A stretch of 64,000 nucleotides of DNA from Agrobacterium fabrum str. C58 (GTDB lineage Bacteria; Pseudomonadota; Alphaproteobacteria; Rhizobiales; Rhizobiaceae). Position 1 is the stretch's first letter. Each line of letters opens with the position of its first letter. The translations under genes were made by a program, and so were the position numbers. Of the stretch, positions 16,847 through 23,800 are shown in pieces. The stretch spans positions 1,300,001 through 1,364,000 of the forward strand of contig NC_003062.2 in NCBI RefSeq assembly GCF_000092025.1, given 5' to 3'. Under the pieces are notes generated by a model, which saw only the letters and a list, made by a program, of their open reading frames with translations, was not told the DNA's origin and did no database searches.

Positions 16847-18193
16847 TTAGTGAGACGCGTCACCGGCCAGATACTTCTCCAGCCAGTGAATGTCGTAATC
16901 GCCGTTCAGAATATCCTCGTTCTGAAGGAGATCCTGGAAAAGCGGCAGCGTGGTCTTGATGCCATCGACGACGAATTCGTCCAGCGCCCGACGCAGGCGA
17001 CGGATGCACTCGTCACGGTCGCGACCGTGAACGATCAGCTTGCCGATCATGCTGTCGTAATAGGGCGGGATCTTGTAGCCCTGATAGGCACCCGAATCGA
17101 CGCGAACGCCAAGGCCGCCCGGCGTGTGGAAATAGGTCAGTGTGCCCGGCGACGGAACGAAGGTGCGCGGGTCTTCGGCATTGATACGGCATTCGATGGC
17201 ATGGCCATGAAATTCGATATCAGCCTGTGTGACCGACAGGCCCTGACCAGAAGCGACCCTGATCTGTTCCTGCACGAGGTCCATGCCAGTGATCGCTTCC
17301 GTCACTGGATGCTCCACCTGCAGACGGGTGTTCATTTCGATGAAATAGAACTCGCCGTTTTCATACAGGAACTCGATGGTGCCGGCGCCGCGATATTTCA
17401 GCTTGCGCATCGCGTCGGCGCAAATTTCGCCGATTTTCATGCGCTGTTCGACTGTGAGAGCCGGTGAATTGGCTTCTTCCAGCACCTTCTGGTGGCGGCG
17501 CTGAAGCGAGCAATCGCGCTCGCCAAGGTGAACGGCATTGCCTTCGCCATCGCCGAAAACCTGCACTTCGATATGGCGCGGCTTGCCGAGGTATTTTTCC
17601 ATATAGACGGCATCGTTGCCGAAGGCTGCTGCCGCTTCGGAACGGGCAGTCGCAACTGCATCTTCCAGATCGGCTTCGGTCTTCGCCACCTTCATGCCGC
17701 GGCCGCCACCGCCTGCCGTCGCCTTGATGAGGACCGGGAAGCCGATCGTCCGGGCGATTTCCAGCGCATTTTCAGGCTTCACTTCGCCATCCGAACCCGG
17801 AACCACGGGAATGCCGAGTTCCTGTGCCGTCTGCTTGGCGGTGATCTTGTCGCCCATGATGCGGATATGTTCGGCGGTCGGCCCGATGAAGGTGATGCCG
17901 TGGGCGTCGAGAATATCGGCGAACTTGGCGTTTTCCGACAGGAAGCCGTAACCGGGGTGAACGGCATCCGCACCTGTGATTTCGCAGGCCGCAACGATCT
18001 GGTGGATGTTGAGGTAGCTGTCACGCGAGGGCGGCGGGCCGATGCACACACTTTCGTCGGCAAGGCGCACATGCATCGCATCCGCATCTGCCGTGGAATG
18101 CACGGCGACGGTCGGAATGCCAAGCTCTTTCGCGGCGCGCAGGACGCGCAGCGCGATTTCGCCGCGGTTGGCTATAAGGATCTTCGAAACCAT
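16847..18193 (-). CDS. accC: acetyl-CoA carboxylase, biotin carboxylase subunit
   Basis: A 448-residue ATP-grasp enzyme that carboxylates the biotin on AccB, the first step of fatty-acid synthesis. Landmarks are [20 protein letters not shown] at the N-terminus, [14 protein letters not shown] near residue 80, the glycine-rich ATP lid [14 protein letters not shown] near 159-172, and [20 protein letters not shown] near 226-245. The active-site segment [16 protein letters not shown] follows near 287-302. It sits 12 bases after accB. Length and all motifs are normal. Confidence 0.98.
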   Translation of the reverse strand: MVSKILIANRGEIALRVLRAAKELGIPTVAVHSTADADAMHVRLADESVCIGPPPSRDSYLNIHQIVAACEITGADAVHPGYGFLSENAKFADILDAHGITFIGPTAEHIRIMGDKITAKQTAQELGIPVVPGSDGEVKPENALEIARTIGFPVLIKATAGGGGRGMKVAKTEADLEDAVATARSEAAAAFGNDAVYMEKYLGKPRHIEVQVFGDGEGNAVHLGERDCSLQRRHQKVLEEANSPALTVEQRMKIGEICADAMRKLKYRGAGTIEFLYENGEFYFIEMNTRLQVEHPVTEAITGMDLVQEQIRVASGQGLSVTQADIEFHGHAIECRINAEDPRTFVPSPGTLTYFHTPGGLGVRVDSGAYQGYKIPPYYDSMIGKLIVHGRDRDECIRRLRRALDEFVVDGIKTTLPLFQDLLQNEDILNGDYDIHWLEKYLAGDASH

Positions 18194-18205
18194 GCTGAAC
18201 CGCCT

Positions 18206-18694
18206 TTATTCGATGACCACGAGGGCTTCGCCATACTCCACGGGCTGCGAGTCGTTGACGATGATTTCCACCACCTTGCCGGACTTGGGGGCCGGAATCT
18301 GGTTCATGGTCTTCATGGCCTCGACGATGAGGATTGTCTGGCCTTCCTTGACGGTGGCGCCAACTTCAATGAAGGGGCGGGCGCCCGGGGCAGGCGAGAG
18401 ATAGACCGTGCCGACCATCGGCGAAGATACGGTGTTGGCCGGGTTGCGGGCTGTTGCTGCAGTTGCGGCCGGGGCCGCAACTGCCGGTGCGGCCGCAGGC
18501 GCTGCTGCTGCCGGTGCGGGCGCATAAGCGGCGGGGGCTGCGGCATAGACCGTGGCGGGAACGGGAGCCGCGCGGGAAACGCGGATGCGCAGGTCTTCCT
18601 GCTCCACTTCGATTTCCGAAAGGTCGGTATCATTGAGGATATTCGCGAGTTCGCGGATCAGTTCCTTGTCGATACCCTGTTTCTTTTCAGACAT
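18206..18694 (-). CDS. accB: acetyl-CoA carboxylase, biotin carboxyl carrier protein
   Basis: A 162-residue BCCP. The C-terminal biotinyl domain (residues 85-162) contains the EAMKTMNQI motif with the biotinylated Lys128, framed by the [20 protein letters not shown] strand and thumb. The middle (about residues 43-85) is an Ala/Pro-rich flexible linker encoded by low-complexity DNA. The N-terminal helix ([20 protein letters not shown]) resembles other BCCPs. It is directly followed by accC. Confidence 0.97.
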   Translation of the reverse strand: MSEKKQGIDKELIRELANILNDTDLSEIEVEQEDLRIRVSRAAPVPATVYAAAPAAYAPAPAAAAPAAAPAVAAPAATAATARNPANTVSSPMVGTVYLSPAPGARPFIEVGATVKEGQTILIVEAMKTMNQIPAPKSGKVVEIIVNDSQPVEYGEALVVIE

Positions 18695-18719
18695 GACAAA
18701 CCCTATTCTTTGTTTCTTT

Positions 18720-19157
18720 TTATGCCGTGATGTTCTTCAGCGCGTGAAGCGCCATGACGTATCCATATGGTCCGAAACCGCAGATCATGCCCTTGGCTGC
18801 GGGCGAGACCATTGATTTGTGGCGGAATTCTTCCCGTGCATGGATATTGGAGATGTGCACTTCCACGACCGGAGTCGAAATTGCGCGAATGGCGTCGTGC
18901 AGGGCGATGGAGGTGTGGCTGTAAGCGCCGGGATTGATGACGACACCCGCCGCCCGCTCGCCCGCCTCATGCAGCCAGTCCACGAGCACGCCCTCGTGGT
19001 TGGATTGGCGAAATTCCACCGAAAAGCCGAGATCGGCTCCGGCGTTCACACAATCGTTTTCTATGTCTTTCAGCGTTTTGCCACCGTAGATACCCGGTTC
19101 CCGTTTTCCCAGCATATTGAGATTGGGGCCGTTGATGACGATGATGATATTGCTCAT
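18720..19157 (-). CDS. aroQ: type II 3-dehydroquinate dehydratase
   Basis: A 145-residue shikimate-pathway enzyme. The catalytic tyrosine lies in [13 protein letters not shown] (Tyr24), preceded by [10 protein letters not shown]. The substrate-binding [16 protein letters not shown] and [16 protein letters not shown] (catalytic His) follow. The ATG was chosen for the family start [14 protein letters not shown]; an upstream ATG would add 17 unrelated residues. It is the first gene of the aroQ-accB-accC-aat run, a grouping seen in many alphaproteobacteria. Confidence 0.96.
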   Translation of the reverse strand: MSNIIIVINGPNLNMLGKREPGIYGGKTLKDIENDCVNAGADLGFSVEFRQSNHEGVLVDWLHEAGERAAGVVINPGAYSHTSIALHDAIRAISTPVVEVHISNIHAREEFRHKSMVSPAAKGMICGFGPYGYVMALHALKNITA

Positions 19158-19207
19158 TCGCGTTTCCATAAGAAAATCAGCGACACCTATAGACTGCGCA
19201 GCCTTCA

Positions 19208-19243
19208 AGGAAAAGCCCCTGCAAGCCGTAAAGCGCAGGGGCT
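19208..19243 (-). terminator. intrinsic terminator downstream of the dsbA-like gene
   Basis: On the minus strand AGCCCCTGC and GCAGGGGCT (nine-base perfect arms, 12-base loop) are followed by TTTTCCTT. It lies between the end of the DsbA-family gene and the start of aroQ, so the two are separate transcription units. Confidence 0.75.
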
Positions 19244-19282
19244 GCCCCTTATCTCACAGGCAATAAAGGCCTTTCATCTGAA

Positions 19283-20050
19283 TCACGAGCAGGTTGCTTT
19301 ACCGCAGCTGCGCATGTTGGCGATTTTTTCCTTCAGCGGGTCGGCACCAACAGCACCGAAAACCGCCTCGTCGCCGACGATATAGGAGGGCGTTCCGGTG
19401 ATGCCGAGGCTGGTTGCCAGCTTGTAGGTTTCCTGCACCTGCGCGTCATTGGGGTTGTCAGCCATCGATTTGCGGATATCGGCTTCCTTGAGGCCAAGCG
19501 AGGTTGCGACTTCCATAGCGCTGTCTTCATTCGCCCGTCCACGGCCGCCGAGCAGGGTGCGCTGGAATTCGGCATATTTGGCCGGCGCCAAAAGCTTCAC
19601 GGCGTTGGAGACGCGATGTGCGGCAACCGATTCCGGCCCGAGGATCGGGAACTCCTTGAGGACGACGCGGACCTTCTTGTCGCCCTTCAGGATATTGTCC
19701 ATGTCGCCCATGGCGCGTTTGCAGTAACCGCAATTATAGTCGAAAAATTCGACCAGCGTGACGTCGCCATCGGGATTGCCGAGCGCCAGGTCGTATTTCG
19801 ATTCGAAGATGGCCTTCTTGTTGTCGGCAACCGCTTCCGCGGCCTTGGCGTTGCGCGAAGCATATTGCTTGCGTTCAAGCGCGTCCTGAACCTCGAGCAT
19901 GATTTCCGGGTTCTCGATCAGATACTGCTTGATGAACTCGCCCATTTCTTTCTTCTGCTGCTCATCGAGCGCATGCGCGGGCAGGCAGGCGAATACCGTT
20001 GAAAGGGCCGTCACGCTGGCGAGAAGGGTGGAACGGAGAAAATGCGCCAT
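19283..20050 (-). CDS. DsbA-family periplasmic thiol-disulfide oxidoreductase
   Basis: A 255-residue exported thioredoxin-fold protein. The signal peptide covers about residues 1-27 (ending PAHA). A helical N-terminal segment (30-75) resembles the ScsC/Com1-type oligomerisation region. The active site is CGYC (107-110) in EFFDYNCGYCKRAMGDMD, and the cis-proline loop is GITGTPSYIVGDE near 220-232. Two further C-terminal cysteines (RSCGKATC) are present. The start ATG has GAGGACC upstream; an ATG four codons earlier lies inside that site. It probably oxidises or isomerises envelope disulfides. Confidence 0.92.
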   Translation of the reverse strand: MAHFLRSTLLASVTALSTVFACLPAHALDEQQKKEMGEFIKQYLIENPEIMLEVQDALERKQYASRNAKAAEAVADNKKAIFESKYDLALGNPDGDVTLVEFFDYNCGYCKRAMGDMDNILKGDKKVRVVLKEFPILGPESVAAHRVSNAVKLLAPAKYAEFQRTLLGGRGRANEDSAMEVATSLGLKEADIRKSMADNPNDAQVQETYKLATSLGITGTPSYIVGDEAVFGAVGADPLKEKIANMRSCGKATCS

Positions 20051-20217
20051 ATCGGTCCTCATTCTGTTCGGCCGCAGCCTCTTGAAATCTTATGAAGGCA
20101 ATTACCTTACTTTAAGCCAAATGCCATACGGCAAAAATACTTGTCCGCATTATGATCGCATGATTGTGAAGATCGTGATTCTGCGGCAAGTCTGCGAAAT
20201 ACGGTTCAGGAAAGAGC

Positions 20218-21381
20218 ATGCCCTTGATTACGATGTCGAAGCGGAGCGCAGTCGAACCCTTTCATGCCATGGATATCCTGGCGGAGGCGAACCGGCGACG
20301 GCAGGCGGGACGCCCCGTCATTTCCATGGCGGTCGGCCAGCCGTCCCACCCCGCACCGAAAGCCTCGCTGGCAGCCGCGCAGGAGGCGTTAAAGCACGGG
20401 CGGATCGGCTACACTGATGCACTGGGCCTGCGCGAGCTGCGCGAGGCAATCGCCGGCCATTACCGGCTGCGCCATCAGGTCGCCATCGATCCGGCGCGCA
20501 TCGCCGTGACGACAGGTTCGTCCGCCGCCTTCAATCTTGCCTTCCTCGGCCTTTTCGATGCCGGCGATCATGTTGCCATCGCAAGGCCCGGTTACCCGGC
20601 CTATCGCAATATTCTGAAAGCCCTCGGTCTCAATGTCGTGGAAGTGCCGGTCACGGCCGAAACCGGCTACACGCTGACACCGGCAAGTCTCGAACGCGCG
20701 GAAACGAAAGCCGGCTGCAAGCTGAAGGGCGTGCTTCTGGCAAGCCCCGCCAATCCCACCGGCACGGTTACCGGCCGCGAGGCGCTGAAGCGGTTGGCGA
20801 GCTATTGCGAAAGCCGCGACATGGCCTTCATCTCCGATGAGATCTATCACGGCCTCACTTTCGTCGGGGAGGAGACGAGCGCACTCGAAATCACCGATAG
20901 TGCCGTGGTCATCAATTCATTTTCTAAATATTATTGCATGACCGGCTGGCGCATCGGCTGGATGGTCCTGCCCGAAAATCTCGTCCGTCCGGTCGAGTGT
21001 CTGGCCCAAAGCCTCTATATCTCACCGCCGGAACTGTCCCAGCTGGCGGCAACCGCGGCCTTTTCGGCAGCGGAGGAGCTCGATGTCTACCGGGAAAGCT
21101 ACCGCACCAACCGCGATTTCCTGATGGCGCGCCTGCCGGAAATCGGACTGCCGCTGGCATCCCCGATGGATGGGGCATTTTACGCCTATGTTGATACCAG
21201 CCGTTTTTCCAATGACAGCATGGATTTCGCCAAGCGCATGCTGGCGGAAATCGATGTGGCGGCGACACCGGGCATGGATTTCGATCCCGAGGAGGGCCAC
21301 AGGGCGCTGCGCATTTCCTATGCGGGTTCGGTATCTGACATTGCCGAGGCGGTGGGACGTATTGCCGGCTGGCTGAAATAA
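20218..21381 (+). CDS. class I/II pyridoxal-phosphate aminotransferase
   Basis: A 387-residue fold-type I PLP enzyme. VGQPSHPAPKASL near residue 40, the glycine-rich TGSSAAFNLAFLGLF near 98-112, the ASPANPTGTVTGREAL segment near 177-192, and SDEIYHGLTF are all typical. The PLP lysine is in NSFSKYYCMTGWRIGWM near 237-253. It resembles aspartate/aromatic aminotransferases of the MalY/PatA-like group; the substrate cannot be fixed from sequence. AGGAAAGAG precedes the ATG. It is convergent with the ArsR regulator gene. Confidence 0.92.
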   Translation: MPLITMSKRSAVEPFHAMDILAEANRRRQAGRPVISMAVGQPSHPAPKASLAAAQEALKHGRIGYTDALGLRELREAIAGHYRLRHQVAIDPARIAVTTGSSAAFNLAFLGLFDAGDHVAIARPGYPAYRNILKALGLNVVEVPVTAETGYTLTPASLERAETKAGCKLKGVLLASPANPTGTVTGREALKRLASYCESRDMAFISDEIYHGLTFVGEETSALEITDSAVVINSFSKYYCMTGWRIGWMVLPENLVRPVECLAQSLYISPPELSQLAATAAFSAAEELDVYRESYRTNRDFLMARLPEIGLPLASPMDGAFYAYVDTSRFSNDSMDFAKRMLAEIDVAATPGMDFDPEEGHRALRISYAGSVSDIAEAVGRIAGWLK

Positions 21382-21408
21382 ACCCGCAACGGCCGCCTCT
21401 TTCCGAAA

Positions 21409-22092
21409 TCAGGCGGGCGTGCAGCCGAAGGTGCCGACGAAGGCCTTTTCACCTTTTGCCGTGAAGGTCAGCACACGACCGTTTCCGCGCCGCAGCCAGT
21501 CGCGCTGCTGCATGGCGTCGAGCAGCGATGCACCGAGGCCGCCGCCGAGGTGATGGCGGCGCTCGCTCCAGTCCAGGCAATGCAAGCACACCGGCCGCCG
21601 AGCCTTTTCCAGCGGCGATAGATCGATACCGAAGCTCGAGAAGAAATCGCGCCCGTCATCCGTCAGCACCGGGTCGTCACCTGATGTCACCAGTCCCTTA
21701 GCGGTAATGGCGGAAAGCAGCGCAACACCGCTTTCCCCGGCCAGGTGGTCGTAGCAGATGCGTGCCTCACGCAGCGCCTTGTCCTTCGGCCCGGTGCGGA
21801 CGCGGACCGCACCCGTGCGTTGCGCAAGCCCCATCAAGGCTTCCAGAACCTGCGCCACATCTTCGTCGGAGAGACGGAAATAACGATGTCGCCCCTGTTT
21901 TTCCGCCTTCAGCAATTGTGCCTCTGAGAGCTTGGACAGGTGCCCGCTGGCGGTTTGCAGGGTCACGCCGGCGGCTTCCGCAAGCTCGCTTGCCGTCAGC
22001 GCACGTCCATCCATCAACGCCGTCAATATGTTGGCGCGGGCGGGGTCCCCGATCAGGGCGGCGACATTGGCGATAAGGGGTCCGTCTTTCAT
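21409..22092 (-). CDS. ArsR-family transcriptional regulator
   Basis: A 227-residue regulator. Residues 1-90 are an ArsR/SmtB winged helix: GDPARANILTALMDGRALTA, then ELAEAAGVTLQTASGHLSKL as the recognition helix, and GRHRYFRLS as the wing. The C-terminal half is longer than in small metal sensors and holds a CLHCLDW motif near residue 165, which may bind a metal or a thiol-reactive ligand. It is divergent from the NIPSNAP/monooxygenase pair and probably controls it. No clear ribosome site is seen at the chosen ATG. Confidence 0.87.
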   Translation of the reverse strand: MKDGPLIANVAALIGDPARANILTALMDGRALTASELAEAAGVTLQTASGHLSKLSEAQLLKAEKQGRHRYFRLSDEDVAQVLEALMGLAQRTGAVRVRTGPKDKALREARICYDHLAGESGVALLSAITAKGLVTSGDDPVLTDDGRDFFSSFGIDLSPLEKARRPVCLHCLDWSERRHHLGGGLGASLLDAMQQRDWLRRGNGRVLTFTAKGEKAFVGTFGCTPA

Positions 22093-22111
22093 GCTTCGAT
22101 GGTAGCCGAAG

Positions 22112-22129
22112 CATTGATGTTGCGCAATG
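22112..22129. promoter_or_regulatory. candidate ArsR-family operator
   Basis: CATTG-N8-CAATG is an inverted repeat in the 74-base gap between the divergent ArsR and NIPSNAP genes, next to a TATAAAA run (22131-22137). Its position suits a shared operator. The arms are short and no experiment supports it. Confidence 0.3.
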
Positions 22130-22166
22130 GTATAAAAAGGAGAGACAGAAAACGAGGAGACCAACG

Positions 22167-22493
22167 ATGTTGACCTGTTTCATCCGCTACGAGATCGACC
22201 CTTTCAAGGTCGATGCCTTTGAGCGATATGCCCGTAACTGGGGCGAGGCGATCCCGCGCTGCGGTGCTGATCTCATCGGTTATTACGCGCCCAAGGAGGG
22301 GTCGAGCACGATTGCCTATGGCGTCTACAACATCGAAAATCTCGCCGCTTACGAAGCCTACAGGGCACGGCTCGCCGCCGACCCGGCGGGGCGGGAAAAC
22401 TATGAATTCGCCCGCCGGGAACAGTTCATCCGCCGCGAGGACCGTCTGTTCCTCCGCCTCGCCTCCGCCCCGCAGACGGGAGGCGGGCAATGA
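22167..22493 (+). CDS. NIPSNAP-family protein
   Basis: A 108-residue single-domain NIPSNAP protein (dimeric alpha-beta barrel). It starts MLTCFIRYEIDPFKVDAFER and has the family's NWGEAIPRCGADLIGYYAPK and AYGVYNIENLAAYEAYRARL helices (about residues 24-43 and 50-69). Such small proteins often bind or oxidise hydrophobic ligands, but the function is unknown. The ribosome site ACGAGGAGA is strong. The stop overlaps the next gene (ATGA). Confidence 0.85.
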   Translation: MLTCFIRYEIDPFKVDAFERYARNWGEAIPRCGADLIGYYAPKEGSSTIAYGVYNIENLAAYEAYRARLAADPAGRENYEFARREQFIRREDRLFLRLASAPQTGGGQ

Positions 22494-22855
22494 TCGCCGT
22501 CATCTTCGAGGTCTGGCCGGCTGAGGGTGAAAAACAGCATTATCTCGATATAGCTGCCGGCCTGCGTGCCGAACTCGAAACAATCGATGGTTTCCTGTCC
22601 ATCGAAAGGTTTCAGAGTATCAGCAATCCGGAAAAGATGCTCTCCCTGTCCTTCTTCCGGGATGAACAGGCGGTGAGGGCGTGGCGCAACACCCTGCCAC
22701 ATCGCACGGCGCAAGCTCTGGGCCGATCCGGCGTCTTTTCCGACTATCGGTTGCGTATTGCACATGTCATTCGCGATTATGGCTTGTTGGAACGGGAAGA
22801 AGCGCCAGCCGACAGCCGGGACGCCCATCCGGTAGAGGGGAGCAGCTTGGGCTGA
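22490..22855 (+). CDS. antibiotic-biosynthesis-monooxygenase (ABM) domain protein
   Basis: A 121-residue ABM-type dimeric alpha-beta barrel. IAVIFEVWPAEGEKQHYLDI opens the domain; GFLSIERFQSISNPEKMLSL and FRDEQAVRAWRN follow in the usual order, then a histidine-containing helix (PHRTAQALGRSG). Members include heme-degrading and quinol-oxidising enzymes; substrate residues are not diagnostic here. It is coupled to the NIPSNAP gene and divergent from the ArsR gene. The two proteins share the fold and may form a heteromer. Confidence 0.83.
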   Translation: MIAVIFEVWPAEGEKQHYLDIAAGLRAELETIDGFLSIERFQSISNPEKMLSLSFFRDEQAVRAWRNTLPHRTAQALGRSGVFSDYRLRIAHVIRDYGLLEREEAPADSRDAHPVEGSSLG

Positions 22856-22982
22856 TATTCCCAGCATCAGTTTTTCTGCATGCCGCTGTAAGGCTTTCTG
22901 GTTCGAACTCGTCTTTGAAACCCGTTATAGATGGGTCAATGTGGTGCAGGACCACCCGTCGGACTGGATAGGGAGAAGAGCG

Positions 22983-23687
22983 ATGTCGGCAGAAAAAGTG
23001 GCTATTGTAACGGCAGGTGGCAGCGGCATGGGGGCGGCCGTGGCGAAACGCCTGGCGGCGGACGGTTACAGGCTCGCGATCCTGTCCTCCTCCGGCAAGG
23101 GCGAGGCGCTGGCGAAGGAACTGGGCGGTATCGGTGTCACCGGCTCCAACCAGTCCAATGACGACCTCCAGCGACTGACGGATCAGACGCTCGAGAAATT
23201 CGGTCGCATCGACGTGCTGGTCAATAGCGCCGGGCATGGCCCACGTGCCTCCATTCTCGATATTACCGACGAGCAATGGCACACCGGTCTCGATGTCTAC
23301 CTGATGAACGTCATCCGCCCAACGCGGATCGTCGCGCCCATCATGGTGAAGCAGAAGGCCGGTGCGATCGTCAACATCTCGACGGCCTGGGCTTTCGAAC
23401 CGAGCAGCATGTTCCCGACATCGGCAGTGTTCCGGGCCGGCCTTGCCTCCTACAGCAAGATTTTCGCCGATACCTATGCGGCCGACAATGTGCGCATGAA
23501 CAATGTCCTGCCCGGCTGGATCGACAGCCTGCCGGCTACGGAAGAACGCCGCGACAGCGTGCCGATGCAGCGCTACGGCAAGAGCGAGGAAATCGCTGCC
23601 ACCGTGGCGTTTCTCGCGTCCGAAGGGGCAGGGTATATTACCGGGCAGAATATCCGGGTTGATGGTGGGCTGACGCGGTCTGTTTGA
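22983..23687 (+). CDS. SDR-family protein with altered catalytic residues
   Basis: A 234-residue Rossmann protein. The cofactor motif is VTAGGSGMGAAVAKRLA (about residues 8-24), NSAG replaces NNAG near 87-90, and the C-terminal GYITGQNIRVDGGLTRSV is typical of FabG-like SDRs. Aligned to E. coli FabG, the triad Ser-Tyr-Lys becomes Thr (in VNISTAW), Ser and Arg (in PTSAVFRAGLAS). The usual YxxxK is therefore absent, and it may be a non-oxidoreductase or may use different chemistry. AGGGAGAAG precedes the ATG. It follows the ABM gene on the same strand after 127 bases. Confidence 0.88.
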   Translation: MSAEKVAIVTAGGSGMGAAVAKRLAADGYRLAILSSSGKGEALAKELGGIGVTGSNQSNDDLQRLTDQTLEKFGRIDVLVNSAGHGPRASILDITDEQWHTGLDVYLMNVIRPTRIVAPIMVKQKAGAIVNISTAWAFEPSSMFPTSAVFRAGLASYSKIFADTYAADNVRMNNVLPGWIDSLPATEERRDSVPMQRYGKSEEIAATVAFLASEGAGYITGQNIRVDGGLTRSV

Positions 23688-23744
23688 CGGGCGGTTATAT
23701 CGACCCTCTTTCCTGTGACATCGTCTGGCGCTCCAGCATCGACA

Positions 23745-23783
23745 AAACAAAACGCCCGCAACGATGTTGCGGGCGTTTTGTTT
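23745..23783. terminator. bidirectional intrinsic terminator
   Basis: A perfect 18-base stem with a three-base GAT loop, GC-rich near the loop and A/T-rich at the base, giving a T-tract on both strands. It lies between the SDR gene (+) and rne (-) and can end both transcripts. Confidence 0.9.
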
Positions 23784-23800
23784 ATTCCGTGTCACTTCTC

